From Massilia sp. Root133 (GTDB lineage: Bacteria; Pseudomonadota; Gammaproteobacteria; Burkholderiales; Burkholderiaceae_D): 64,000 bases of DNA. The stretch spans positions 187,370 to 251,369 of the forward strand of contig NZ_LMEW01000032.1 in the NCBI RefSeq assembly GCF_001426525.1, read 5' to 3'. Positions 8,319 to 17,098 of this stretch are shown here, piece by piece (positions within the stretch are counted from its first letter, which is position 1; the number at the start of each line of letters is the position of its first letter). The translations under genes and the position numbers were made by a program. Under the pieces are notes generated by a model. That model saw nothing but the letters and a program-made list of their open reading frames with translations, ran no database searches and had not been told where the DNA came from.

Positions 8319-9552
8319 TCCCGCGGGGATCCGTGAGGAAGACGAGGAACACGGCCCCGATCAATCCCATCCCCACGGCGCACGCGGCCTGCCAGCCGCC
8401 GTGCGCATAACTCCACGCCCCCAGCGCCGAACCGGTCGCGCCGCCCAGGAAGAACGTCGCCATGTACAGGCCGTTCACGCGCCCGCGCACTTCCGCGCCA
8501 AGCGCATAGATCGCGCGCTGGCCCAGCACGAGATTGCCCGACACGGCGAAGTCCAGCGCGATGGCGGCCGCCACGAGGATGCCGACGCCGAACCGGCCGC
8601 CGTCCGCCAGGCCGAGCGTCGGGACGAACGACAGCAGGCCGAGCAGCATGCAGAACACCGTCGCGGGGCGCGTCCAGCCCCGGTCCGCCACGCGGCCCGA
8701 GAGCGGCGCCGCGATCGTGCCGGCGACGCCGGCCAGCGCGAACCACGCGATATCGCGCTGGTTCATGTCGTACGCCGGGCTCGCGAGCAGCAGCGGCGTG
8801 ACCGTCCAGAACACGCTGAACGCGCCGAACATGCCGGCCTGGTAGATGGCGCGGCGGCGCAGCACGGGCAGGTCGCGCACGAGCCCCGCCATCGATGCGA
8901 GCAAGGCGCCATAGCCGAGCGTCGCATGCGGACGGCGCGCCGGCAGCAGCACGCGCAGCACGATGCCGAGCAGCACCATCAGTACGGCCGACAGCACGTA
9001 CACGCCCTGCCACGACCACGCGTGCGTGATGAAACTGGCGACGGGACGGGCCAGCATGATGCCGAACATCAGGCCGCTGACGATATTGCCGACGACTCTA
9101 CCGCGCACGTGCTCGGCCGCCATGTGCGACGCGTACGGCACGAGCACCTGCACGGACACGGCGCTGAAGCCGATCACCAGCGAGCACGCGAGGAACGCCG
9201 GCACCGGATGGCCGAGCGCCGGTGCGATTGAAGCGGCGACGAGCGCCACCACCAGCAGCGCCACGAGGGCCAGCACCAGTCCCCGGTTTTCCAGCAGGTC
9301 ACCGAGCGGCACGACGAGCAGCAGGCCGGCGCAATAGCCGAGCTGCGTCAGCGTGACGAGCAGGCCGGCCGCGCCGGCCGGCAGGCCGATGTCCGCGCGG
9401 ATCGGGCCGACGAGCGGCTGGACGTAATATAGATTCGCCACGATCAGGCCGCAGGCGGCGGCGATCAGCAGCATCAGCCACGTGGGCATGGCCGCGGCGT
9501 CTTGCCGCGGACGTTCGAGCACCTCGGTGGACAAAGGCGATGGGGGCAACAT
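8302..9552 (-). CDS. MFS transporter, YnfM-like drug/metabolite exporter
   Basis: Major facilitator protein of 416 aa with about 12 membrane spans. The first helix ('LLIAAACGLIVANLYYVQPL') and the 'LGYCAGLLLVVPLGDLLENR' stretch with its conserved G-D-R loop motif are typical of the YnfM/arabinose-efflux type drug:H+ antiporter branch. The ATG at 9552 is preferred since GGAG precedes it; a TTG seven codons upstream opens the frame further but has no site. The C-terminus overlaps merP tail to tail. It shows no visible tie to the sugar locus. The exported compound is unknown. Confidence 0.85.
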   Translation of the reverse strand: MLPPSPLSTEVLERPRQDAAAMPTWLMLLIAAACGLIVANLYYVQPLVGPIRADIGLPAGAAGLLVTLTQLGYCAGLLLVVPLGDLLENRGLVLALVALLVVALVAASIAPALGHPVPAFLACSLVIGFSAVSVQVLVPYASHMAAEHVRGRVVGNIVSGLMFGIMLARPVASFITHAWSWQGVYVLSAVLMVLLGIVLRVLLPARRPHATLGYGALLASMAGLVRDLPVLRRRAIYQAGMFGAFSVFWTVTPLLLASPAYDMNQRDIAWFALAGVAGTIAAPLSGRVADRGWTRPATVFCMLLGLLSFVPTLGLADGGRFGVGILVAAAIALDFAVSGNLVLGQRAIYALGAEVRGRVNGLYMATFFLGGATGSALGAWSYAHGGWQAACAVGMGLIGAVFLVFLTDPRGITSTS

Positions 9553-9609
9553 GCGCTCCGGGTAAAGCGTCAAGTGTAATGCCTGCTGGCGATCCTTGCC
9601 GGACGCGTC

Positions 9610-10071
9610 TTAGATCGGCGTGCGCTCCCACAGCACGTCGAGCGGCCCGTCCACGTGGCCCACGGCGATGCGCGGATAGCGTTTCAGGCGCGCGCCCGCG
9701 AAGTCGTCGGCGAGCGCCGCGCGCACGAGGCGGCGCACGAGCAGCACGCCGTCGTCCGCATCGGCGACGTCACCCGGCAGCGCAATCCGGGCGCGCGACG
9801 GCAGCCAGACCTCGTCCAGCGCCCAGTCGGCGGCAGCCGGGTCGCAATCGGCGGCGCCGATCAATTCCACGGCGTGCTCGCCGGCAGTCGTCGGGTGCAC
9901 GTTGAAGCACAGCGCGCGCACGCCGGCACGCCAGCTGCCGGCCGGCTCGCCGATCGCGCCCAGCAGCCAGCGCCGGAAGAAGTCCTCGAAGCGCGCATCC
10001 TCGAAACGGGCATCGGGCGCCTGCGGCATGCCTGCGCCGCGCGCGGCGTCAAGGTTGATCCAGCCAGTCAT
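9610..10071 (-). CDS. Hypothetical protein overlapping the serine hydrolase gene
   Basis: Unrecognised soluble protein of 153 aa. It has no signal peptide, no membrane span and no motif I can name. The N-terminal part holds a short imperfect tandem repeat, DARFE twice (near residues 20-30), followed by 'DFFRRWLLGAIGEPAG'. It is acidic and rich in Ala and Asp. Its ATG at 10071 lies 22 bases inside the end of the upstream serine hydrolase gene, so the two are probably translationally coupled. The regular third-position GC bias supports a real gene. Confidence 0.6.
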   Translation of the reverse strand: MTGWINLDAARGAGMPQAPDARFEDARFEDFFRRWLLGAIGEPAGSWRAGVRALCFNVHPTTAGEHAVELIGAADCDPAAADWALDEVWLPSRARIALPGDVADADDGVLLVRRLVRAALADDFAGARLKRYPRIAVGHVDGPLDVLWERTPI

Positions 10072-11194
10072 ATTCCCAGCTCCACGGCATGTCGTCCGGG
10101 CCGAGCGCCTGCCGGCCCAGTTCCGGGAACAGGCGTTCCGCCCGCACGTCGTTCGACAGCATCACCACGCAGCGCTGGCCCGTCTCCAGGCACAGCACGA
10201 AGTCCGCCGTCGATTCGTCGTGGCCGCCGTCGAACCACGCGGGCCCCGAGCGGTCCTCGAACGTGACGACGCCCAGGCCCGCCGCCAGTTTCTGCGGCCA
10301 CGCGGCCTCGGCGCCGCCGAACGCGGGGTAGCGACGACGCGCTGCGATCGGCAGCCAGCCCGTCGAGAACGCGGCGCGCGTGTCGGGGCGCAGCCCGTCG
10401 CCGCGCATGATGCCGGCCCACAGCCTGGCCTGGTCGGCGATCGTCGTCTCCATCGAGCCGGCCGCGCGCACGCGGTAGCGGCGCTCGTGCGGCTGCAAGG
10501 CGCCGTCGAACGCATAGCCGTCCGCCGCGTTTTCCGCGTACTCCGCGCGCCAGTACATGCTCGTGCGGCGCATGCCGAAGCGGTCGAACACGCGCCGGCG
10601 CATCTCCTGCGCCACGTCCAGGCCGAGACCCTGTTCGACGATGAGCTGCAGGATCGCATAGCCTTCGCTCGAATACGCATAGCGCTCGCCCGGATCGGTG
10701 TGGATGCGCAGCCGGCCGCCCGGCTCCATCCAGCGGTAGTCGGCCAGGCCGCCGCCGTGCGCGAGCAGCATGCGCGGCGTGATCGCCTGCCAGCGCGCAT
10801 CGCCGGCGAGGTCGGAAAAATCGTAGGGACGCATGCGGTACGTGGGCAACGGATGCGGCAGCAGCTTCGTGACGGGCGCGTCGAGGTCGATCCGGCCCTC
10901 GTCGGCCAGCTGCAGCAGCATGTACGCGAAGGCGGCCTTCGTGAGGGTGCCGCCCGCCATGATGGTGTCCGGCGTCAGCGGCTGGCCGAGGGACGCGTTG
11001 CGCATGCCCATCACCTTGACGTTCGCGACCTGTCCGTTCTCGATCGTCGCGAAGGCCAGGCCCTGCACCTGCTCGCGCCGCATCGCGCGCTGGATTTCCG
11101 GATCGGACAGCGATTGCATGGGGCGTAGCGGACGCGCGCAGCCCGCCGCCAACATCGCCGCCACACCCATCGTCAACCACGTCCCGAACCGCAT
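10049..11194 (-). CDS. Lipoprotein serine-hydrolase (beta-lactamase/penicillin-binding type) with Thr at the nucleophile position
   Basis: Class C beta-lactamase-like fold, 381 aa. A lipoprotein signal (LAAG-C19) predicts membrane anchoring. The hallmark SxxK motif is here T83-L84-T85-K86 ('GGTLTKAAF'), so the usual catalytic Ser is Thr, while the Lys is kept. The second motif is YSSEGY in place of YxN, and 'FDGGHDES' stands near the usual HxG position. Family members include esterases, D-aminopeptidases and carboxypeptidases; with Thr as nucleophile, activity may be lowered, changed or lost. The ATG at 11194 has GGGGAG in front; an earlier in-frame ATG at 11248 would bury the lipobox. A small unknown gene overlaps its 3' end. 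Confidence 0.85.
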   Translation of the reverse strand: MRFGTWLTMGVAAMLAAGCARPLRPMQSLSDPEIQRAMRREQVQGLAFATIENGQVANVKVMGMRNASLGQPLTPDTIMAGGTLTKAAFAYMLLQLADEGRIDLDAPVTKLLPHPLPTYRMRPYDFSDLAGDARWQAITPRMLLAHGGGLADYRWMEPGGRLRIHTDPGERYAYSSEGYAILQLIVEQGLGLDVAQEMRRRVFDRFGMRRTSMYWRAEYAENAADGYAFDGALQPHERRYRVRAAGSMETTIADQARLWAGIMRGDGLRPDTRAAFSTGWLPIAARRRYPAFGGAEAAWPQKLAAGLGVVTFEDRSGPAWFDGGHDESTADFVLCLETGQRCVVMLSNDVRAERLFPELGRQALGPDDMPWSWEYDWLDQP

Positions 11195-11285
11195 GCGCTC
11201 TCCCCAGACCCGCCGGATGCCGCACCGCGCGGCACCCCAGTCCGACATGATGCCATGAGAGCGCTAACTCCGTCATGACGATTCG

Positions 11286-12089
11286 TCAAGGCGAGCGCTT
11301 GTAGACGCGCACGTAGTCGACCAGCATCTGCTGGGGGAACGCGGTCGTCGCGTCCGGGTTGCCGGGCCAGGCACCGCCGACGGCCAGGTTCAGGATCATG
11401 AAGAACGGGTGCTCGAACACCCAGTCGCCCGTGACGGTGTCGGGCCGCGCCGTGTGGTACAGGATGCCGTCGCGGTACCAGCGGATCTCGCGCGGTTCCC
11501 ATTCGACGGCGTAGACGTGGTAGTCGTCGGCATACATCCCCTTGTCGAGCCGCTGCGGCTTGCCGATGGCCTTGGCGCCGCTGTAGCCGGGGCCGTGCAG
11601 CGTGCCGTGGACGAGGTCCGGCTCGCGGCCGATGTTTTCCATGATGTCGATCTCGCCGCAGCGGGGCCAGCCGGCCTGGCCGATGTCGGCCCCGAGCATC
11701 CAGAACGCGGGCCAGATGCCCTGCCCGCGCGGGATCTTGATGCGCGCCTCGTAGCGGCCATGCGTGCGCTCGACCTTTCCCGCAGTCTTGATGCGCGCGG
11801 AGGTGTAGTGGCGTCCGCCGTGGTCTTCCTTGCGTGCTTCGATGACGAGATTGCCGCCATCGACACGCACGTTGTCGGGCCGGTCCGTATAGAACTGCAG
11901 CTCCTGGTTGCCCCAGCCGTTGCCGCCCGTCTCCGGGACCCATGCCGTGCGGTCCAGCGTGCGGCCGTCGAATTCGTCGTGCCAGTCCAGTACCCAGCCG
12001 GGCGGCTGTGTGAGCGTGGTTTGCGCTTGGGCCGCAGTCCACGGAGCAAGGAAAACGGCAAGCACGGTGGCGATTCGTAAAGTGGACAT
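11286..12089 (-). CDS. Secreted glycoside hydrolase family 16 beta-glucanase (laminarinase/licheninase type)
   Basis: Endo-beta-glucanase of 267 aa with a signal peptide at about residues 1-22 (cut near AQAQ). The GH16 catalytic motif is E146-I-D148-I-M-E151 in 'CGEIDIMENIG': nucleophile, helper Asp and acid/base, with the extra Met (beta-bulge form) seen in laminarinases. Supporting stretches are 'WVLDWHDEFDG' at the N-terminus and 'FFMILNLAVGG' near the end. GGAGA precedes the ATG at 12089. Its promoter has TTGACA and TATATT 18 bases apart, followed by a LacI-type operator at 12102-12115. It is divergent from the TonB-dependent receptor gene and shares the operator region. Role: first extracellular cut of beta-1,3 or mixed-linkage glucan. 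Confidence 0.93.
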   Translation of the reverse strand: MSTLRIATVLAVFLAPWTAAQAQTTLTQPPGWVLDWHDEFDGRTLDRTAWVPETGGNGWGNQELQFYTDRPDNVRVDGGNLVIEARKEDHGGRHYTSARIKTAGKVERTHGRYEARIKIPRGQGIWPAFWMLGADIGQAGWPRCGEIDIMENIGREPDLVHGTLHGPGYSGAKAIGKPQRLDKGMYADDYHVYAVEWEPREIRWYRDGILYHTARPDTVTGDWVFEHPFFMILNLAVGGAWPGNPDATTAFPQQMLVDYVRVYKRSP

Positions 12090-12101
12090 GCGGTCTCCGC
12101 T

Positions 12102-12115
12102 TGGAAACGTTCCCA
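12102..12115. promoter_or_regulatory. LacI-family operator in front of the GH16 gene
   Basis: TGGAAACGTTCCCA, a near-perfect palindrome 13 bases ahead of the GH16 start and just downstream of its -10 element. It matches four other sites in this locus. Confidence 0.8.
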
Positions 12116-12125
12116 GACAGTTTCG

Positions 12126-12155
12126 AATATAGCATCGCGGTTTTTTCGATGTCAA
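12126..12155 (-). promoter_or_regulatory. Sigma-70 promoter of the GH16 gene
   Basis: Minus strand TTGACA (12155-12150), 18-base spacer, TATATT (12131-12126). The operator at 12102-12115 falls at about +11 to +24, a position suited to repression. Confidence 0.75.
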
Positions 12156-12208
12156 ACGTACCCTGTTTTTCAGTGTGCCGTTTCGGCCACGCACTACTGA
12201 ATATTCCG

Positions 12209-12237
12209 TTGACAATTGTTTTTTCTGAACATAAGAT
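12209..12237 (+). promoter_or_regulatory. Sigma-70 promoter of the TonB-dependent receptor gene
   Basis: TTGACA (12209-12214), 17-base spacer, TAAGAT (12232-12237). The start of transcription would fall near 12244, just ahead of the operator at 12250. Confidence 0.78.
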
Positions 12238-12249
12238 TCGACCAGCATA

Positions 12250-12282
12250 TGGAAACGTTTCCAGAGATTGGAAACGATGTTG
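12250..12282. promoter_or_regulatory. LacI-family operator (full site plus extra half site) in front of the receptor gene
   Basis: TGGAAACGTTTCCA at 12250-12263 is a perfect 14-base palindrome, followed six bases later by a second half site TGGAAACGATG (12270-12280). Together they lie between the promoter and the start codon at 12318. Confidence 0.82.
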
Positions 12283-12317
12283 AAGCGGTGAAGAGAGATA
12301 AAAACAGAGGAGACCCA

Positions 12318-15290
12318 ATGCATTACCCGAAGGCAAACCAAAAACTGATGAGCCTGGCTGTCGCGAGCGCCTGCGCCGCCCTGATCCCGGCCTACGCCCA
12401 GACGACCGCGCCCGAAGACAGCCGCGGCGGCGACATCCCGACCACGTCGATCCAGCAGGTCACCGTCACGGGCCTGCGCCAGTCGCTGGCCTCGTCGCTG
12501 AACCTGAAGCGCCAGTCGGACGGTATCGTCGACGGCATCGTGGCCGAGGACATCGGCAAATTCCCCGACACGAACCTGGCCGAATCGCTGCAGCGCATCT
12601 CGGGCGTGTCGATCGACCGCGTGAACGGCGAAGGCCAGAAGATCACCGTGCGCGGCGTGGGTCCCGACTTCAACATGGTGCTGCTGAACGGCCGCCAGAT
12701 GCCGACGTCGAACCTGGGCGACCTGAATGGCCGCTCGTTCGACTTCTCGAACCTGGCGTCGGAAGCGATCTCGCAGCTGCAGGTCTACAAGACCAGCCGC
12801 GCCGAGACGCCGACCGGCGGCATCGGCGCCACCGTCAACGTGATCACCGCGCGTCCGCTCGACAAACTTGGCACGTATTCGAGCATCGGCATCAAGGCCG
12901 TGCACGACACGTCGAACAACAACCTGCCGGGCGACGTCAAGGCCAGCACCTCGACCACGCCGGAATTCTCGGGCATCTATTCGACGACGTCGAAGGATGG
13001 CCACTGGGGCCTGGGCGTGTCGGCGAGCTACCAGGAACGCAACCTGGGCTTCAACCAGGCGTCCGTCGGCAACGGCTGGAAGGGTCCGTTCCGCGGCGAC
13101 GAGAACAACTGGGGCACGATCCCGCAGCCGGGTACCGCCGGCTCGGAAAACATCACGAACCGTCCCAAGCCCGGCGACATCTACCAGGTGCCGCAGAACC
13201 TGAACTACAGCATGACCGGCGTGAAGCGCCAGCGCACCAACGGCCAGTTGACCCTGCAGTGGCAGCCGGTCAAGGAACTGACGACCACCCTCGACTACAC
13301 GTACTCGGAAAACAAGCTGCAGACGAAGCGCAACGACGTCTCCGCCTGGTTCAACTTCGGCGCGTCGGCGTCGTCGTGGACCAACGGCCCGATCGCCGCG
13401 CCGCTCGTCTACACGGAATTCATCCCGGCCGGGAACAGCGACATCGCGATGGGCGGCGCCGACTTCGCCACCAAGACGCAGAACAAATCGCTCGGCTTCA
13501 ACGCCCAGTGGCGTGCGACGAAGGACCTGAAGCTCGAGTTCGACGCGCACCGTTCGACCGCGGAATCGAAGGCGGACAGCCCGTTCGGCTCGAGCAATAC
13601 GCTGGGCACCGCGAGCTTCTCGCGTGGCGACACGACGGCCGATTTCTCCCAGGAGTTCCCGGTCCTGTCGATCAAGGGCGCCGACTTCACGGGCGCGCCG
13701 CAGCAGGTCACCGGTTCCGTCTTCCAGAACGGCTACATGAAGGGCGAGGTCGACCAGCTCCAGTTCAAGGGCCGCCTGCGCATGCTGGAAGCGTCGAACC
13801 TGAACTTCGGCATCGGCACCGTCGAGGTCAAGAACCGCTCCGCGTTCTCCACCCAGCAGCGCGACGCCTGGACCGGCGCGACCAAGCCGTCCGACTACCC
13901 GAGCAGCCTGTGGCACGCCGACACGATCCGCCAGTACTTCGACCAGCTGGCCGGCAGCCAGAACCCGAACCTGTTCAACACCTTCTACACCTTCAACTTC
14001 GCGCAGGTGCGCGACGTGGTGTCGAAGGCGTCCGGCCTGCCCGCGCTGTACCTGCCGAAGAACACGTACGACACCGACCAGCGCACCGGCGAAAAATCGA
14101 AGAGCCTGTACCTGCAGTTCAACACGGACTGGGATACCGCGCTGCCGATGCACACCGCGATCGGCGTGCGCTACGAAAAGACCGACGTCGTCTCGACCGC
14201 GCTCGTGCCGGCGGCCACCGCCATCACGATGGTCTCCGCCAACGAATTCCCGGTCACGTTCGGCGCCCCGACGTTCACCACGCTGACCGGCAAGTACCAC
14301 CACCTGCTGCCGTCGGTCGACTGGGACATGGACCTGCGTGACGACATGAAGGTGCGCGCGAGCTATGGCGAGACCATCGGGCGTCCGCGCTACGACCAGA
14401 TCGCCGGCGGCCAGATCCTGAATACGCTGGCGCGCGTCGACGGCGGCACGGGCTCGCAGGGCAACCCGGCGCTGAAGCCCGTGAAGTCGAAGAACTTCGA
14501 CCTGTCGTGGGAGTGGTACTACGGGAAGGACAGCTTCTTCTCCGTGAACGCGTTCTATAAAGACCTGGAGAATTACGCGGGCCAGTCGAAGATCGACGCG
14601 ACGCCGTTCAACCTGCACACCCCGGTGGGCGGCGCGCTGTGGAACGAAGCGTCGGCCGCCGGCTGCGGCACGGACCCGGCCTGCATCCGCAACTACATCT
14701 TCAAGAATCACCCGACCGCCCCGGGCGTGACGGTGACGGGCGTGGACAGCAGCGGCAACCCGACCGGCAACATCGTCGGCCAGCCGGGCGATCCGGTGGC
14801 GCACTTCCAGATCACGACGTTCTCGAACCAGAAGAAGGCAAGCCTGAACGGCCTGGAATTCAATCTCCAGCACATGTTCGGCAACACCGGCTTCGGCATC
14901 TCGGCGAACTACACGTACGTGCACTCCGGACTGCGGTACGATAACGGCAGCGTGGGCGAACAGTTCGCACTGGTCGGCCTGTCGAACTCCGCGAACCTCG
15001 TCGGCATCTACGAGAACGACAAGTGGAACGTGCGCGCGGCCTACAACTGGCGCGGCGAGTTCCTGTCGTCGACGTTCGACGGCGCGGGGCCGAACCCGAA
15101 CTACGTGGAGCCGTACGGCCAGCTCGACCTGTCGGTCGGCTACAACGTCACGCCGAAACTGGTCGTGCAGTTCGAAGCCATCAACCTGACGAACGAGACG
15201 AGCCGCGTCCACGGACGGACCACGCAGCAGGCGCTGTACGTGACGCAGACCGGGCCGCGTTATATGCTGGGGGCACGCTACAAGTTCTAA
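12318..15290 (+). CDS. TonB-dependent receptor (carbohydrate uptake type)
   Basis: Outer-membrane active transporter of 990 aa. A signal peptide ends near residue 29 (AYAQ); a TonB-box-like stretch 'QQVTVTG' follows, then the plug domain ('EDIGKFPDTNLAESLQRISG', 'RVNGEGQKITVRGVGP') and a 22-strand barrel closing with the usual aromatic C-terminus 'LGARYKF'. The long form with 'GIVAEDIGKFPDTN' is that of the large receptors which bring oligosaccharides across the outer membrane in Caulobacter, Xanthomonas and relatives. The start at 12318 has AGAGGAG in front; the open frame begins earlier, but that part is leader DNA with promoter and operator. Divergent GH16 glucanase and shared operators indicate beta-glucan oligosaccharides as cargo. 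Halogenase genes follow on the same strand. Confidence 0.93.
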   Translation: MHYPKANQKLMSLAVASACAALIPAYAQTTAPEDSRGGDIPTTSIQQVTVTGLRQSLASSLNLKRQSDGIVDGIVAEDIGKFPDTNLAESLQRISGVSIDRVNGEGQKITVRGVGPDFNMVLLNGRQMPTSNLGDLNGRSFDFSNLASEAISQLQVYKTSRAETPTGGIGATVNVITARPLDKLGTYSSIGIKAVHDTSNNNLPGDVKASTSTTPEFSGIYSTTSKDGHWGLGVSASYQERNLGFNQASVGNGWKGPFRGDENNWGTIPQPGTAGSENITNRPKPGDIYQVPQNLNYSMTGVKRQRTNGQLTLQWQPVKELTTTLDYTYSENKLQTKRNDVSAWFNFGASASSWTNGPIAAPLVYTEFIPAGNSDIAMGGADFATKTQNKSLGFNAQWRATKDLKLEFDAHRSTAESKADSPFGSSNTLGTASFSRGDTTADFSQEFPVLSIKGADFTGAPQQVTGSVFQNGYMKGEVDQLQFKGRLRMLEASNLNFGIGTVEVKNRSAFSTQQRDAWTGATKPSDYPSSLWHADTIRQYFDQLAGSQNPNLFNTFYTFNFAQVRDVVSKASGLPALYLPKNTYDTDQRTGEKSKSLYLQFNTDWDTALPMHTAIGVRYEKTDVVSTALVPAATAITMVSANEFPVTFGAPTFTTLTGKYHHLLPSVDWDMDLRDDMKVRASYGETIGRPRYDQIAGGQILNTLARVDGGTGSQGNPALKPVKSKNFDLSWEWYYGKDSFFSVNAFYKDLENYAGQSKIDATPFNLHTPVGGALWNEASAAGCGTDPACIRNYIFKNHPTAPGVTVTGVDSSGNPTGNIVGQPGDPVAHFQITTFSNQKKASLNGLEFNLQHMFGNTGFGISANYTYVHSGLRYDNGSVGEQFALVGLSNSANLVGIYENDKWNVRAAYNWRGEFLSSTFDGAGPNPNYVEPYGQLDLSVGYNVTPKLVVQFEAINLTNETSRVHGRTTQQALYVTQTGPRYMLGARYKF

Positions 15291-15313
15291 GGGCCCGGGA
15301 CCCCAAGACCGTC

Positions 15314-15410
15314 GTCCCCGCGAAGGCGGGGACCCAAGTTTGCAGGCTACGGACGCAAAATTGGATTCCCGCCTGCGCGGGAAGTCGTTTCCGGCGGTGC
15401 CGGAAACGAC
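15314..15410. repeat. Three consecutive perfect hairpins (REP/BIME-like element)
   Basis: GTCCCCGC/GCGGGGAC with a 4-base loop (15314-15333), TTCCCGC/GCGGGAA with a 4-base loop (15366-15383), and a 12-base-pair stem with a 3-base loop (15384-15410). They lie between the receptor and the first halogenase, where they may end or attenuate transcription and protect the receptor mRNA 3' end. The first two resemble the scattered intergenic 'CCCCGCGAAGGCGGGG' repeats of many proteobacterial genomes. Confidence 0.85.
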
Positions 15411-15521
15411 GACACGGGCGTACGGTCAGTCTGCCGTAATCGGTTTCAGCGTATAAAAAGTTGTTCCAAAAGCAGCATTTTCGGGTAGACTCATGCGGCC
15501 CACCGGAAAAAGGAAGCTGTG

Positions 15522-17054
15522 ATGAGTAAACCCATCGAACACGTCGTGGTGGTCGGCGGCGGCTCCGCGGGCTGGCTGACGGCCGGCGTCCTCGCGGCCG
15601 AACACCCGCGCCTGACCGTCACGCTCGTCGAATCGCCGGGCGTGCCGCCCATCGGCGTCGGCGAAGGCACGTGGCCGTCCATGCGCGAGACCCTGCAGCG
15701 CATCGGCGTCTCAGAAGCCGCGTTTTTCCGCGAATGCGACGCCGCGTTCAAGCAGGGCTCGCGCTTCGACCGCTGGGTCGACGGCAGCGACGGCGACGTC
15801 TATTTCCACCCCTTTTCCCTGCCCCAGGGCTATGGCGAGGCGAATCTCGTCGCGGCCTGGCAGCGCGCGCACCGCGGCGTCCCGTTCGCGGACCTCGTCA
15901 GCTACCAGCCGCATTTATGCGTGCAGGGCCGCGCGCCGAAGCAGCCGCAGACGCCGGAATACGCCGGCGTCGCCAACTACGGTTATCACCTGGATGCCGG
16001 CAAATTCGGCGTCTTCCTGCAGAAGCACTGCGTGGACAAGCTGCGCGTACGCCACGTGCTGGCCCACGTCGTCGACATTCTTTCGACCGACGACGGCGAC
16101 ATCGCGGCCTTGCGCACGCGCGAGGCCGGCCCCGTCGAGGGCGACCTGTTCATCGACTGCACGGGCATGGCCTCGCTGCTGCTGGGCCGCCACTACGGCG
16201 TGCCGCTCGTGTCGCAGCGCGACGTGCTGTTCAACGACCGCGCCCTCGCCGTGCAGGTGCCCTATCCAACGGACGACACGCCCATTGCATCGCAGACGAC
16301 GTCCACCGCCCAGTCGCACGGCTGGACCTGGGACATCGGCCTGCCCGCGCGGCGCGGCGTCGGCTATGTGTATTCCAGCGCCCACGTCGACGACGACGCG
16401 GCGGAGCAGACAATCCGCGCCTATCTTGCGTCCACCGGTATCACTGGCGAGATTCCCGCACCGCGCAAGATCGCGTTCGACCCGGGCTACCGCGCCCGCT
16501 TCTGGGAACGGAACGTGGTCGCGATCGGCCTGTCCGCCGGGTTCATCGAGCCGCTGGAAGCGTCCGCGCTCGCGCTCGTGGAACTGTCCGCGGGCTGGCT
16601 GGCGGACGACCTGCCCGCCACGCGCGCGCAGATGGACACGATCGCCGCGCGCTTCAACGAGGCCTTCACGTACCGGTGGGAGCGCATCATCGACTTCCTG
16701 AAGCTGCACTACGTGCTGTCGAAGCGCACCGACACCGATTACTGGCTCGATCACCGCGCAGCGCGCACGCAGTCGCCGCGCCTGCGCGAGCTGCTCGCGC
16801 TGTGGCGCACGCGCGCGCCGTCGCGGCGCGACTTCCCGCGCATCGAAGAGATCTTCCCGTCCGCGAGCTGGCAATACATCCTGTACGGGATGGGCTTCCG
16901 GCCCGAATTGACGGCGCGCGCATCGGACCTGCCCGAGCGTGCCGACCAGTATTTCCGCGAGGCCGCGCGGCTCACCGCCCGCATGCTGCCGCAGCTGCCC
17001 GCGAACCGCGAGATGCTCCACCACATCCGCCAGTTCGGCATGCCGCCGGGCTAG
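15522..17054 (+). CDS. Flavin-dependent halogenase, tryptophan-halogenase family (first copy)
   Basis: FADH2-dependent halogenase-like protein of 510 aa. The FAD-binding GGGSAG motif is at residues 12-17, and the second 'GVGEGTWPS' motif follows the first strand-helix unit. The catalytic Lys that forms chloramine in PrnA/RebH is K77 ('AAFKQG'), and the catalytic Glu is E346 ('FIEPLEAS'). The diagnostic WxWxIP motif is altered to W268-T-W270-D-I272-G273, so Pro is Gly. AGGAA precedes the ATG at 15522. It starts the block after the TonB-dependent receptor; SapC follows 44 bases later. Related enzymes of xanthomonads and sphingomonads sit beside such receptors, and some have been shown to brominate free indoles, but native substrates are unknown. 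Target is therefore open. Confidence 0.88.
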   Translation: MSKPIEHVVVVGGGSAGWLTAGVLAAEHPRLTVTLVESPGVPPIGVGEGTWPSMRETLQRIGVSEAAFFRECDAAFKQGSRFDRWVDGSDGDVYFHPFSLPQGYGEANLVAAWQRAHRGVPFADLVSYQPHLCVQGRAPKQPQTPEYAGVANYGYHLDAGKFGVFLQKHCVDKLRVRHVLAHVVDILSTDDGDIAALRTREAGPVEGDLFIDCTGMASLLLGRHYGVPLVSQRDVLFNDRALAVQVPYPTDDTPIASQTTSTAQSHGWTWDIGLPARRGVGYVYSSAHVDDDAAEQTIRAYLASTGITGEIPAPRKIAFDPGYRARFWERNVVAIGLSAGFIEPLEASALALVELSAGWLADDLPATRAQMDTIAARFNEAFTYRWERIIDFLKLHYVLSKRTDTDYWLDHRAARTQSPRLRELLALWRTRAPSRRDFPRIEEIFPSASWQYILYGMGFRPELTARASDLPERADQYFREAARLTARMLPQLPANREMLHHIRQFGMPPG

Positions 17055-17098
17055 CGGAGACACCACCACAACACCAATAACGAGAGAGACTACCACCG

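Noticed and set aside
11256-11269. TGAGAGCGCTAACT as a third AGCGCT-type LacI operator
   Set aside because: Only one arm fits, no matching promoter was found ahead of the serine hydrolase gene, and a six-base AGCGCT core is frequent in such GC-rich DNA.
12090-15212. A 3.1-kb open frame antisense to the TonB receptor gene and in frame with GH16
   Set aside because: It mirrors the receptor's GC-rich third positions, has an Arg/Val/His-biased nonsense composition, crosses the GH16 promoter and operator, and lacks a start signal. GH16 has its own signal peptide and ATG at 12089.
15301-15420. CRISPR array or direct repeat cluster
   Set aside because: The elements are inverted repeats of different sequence and size with no regular spacers; they are hairpins.
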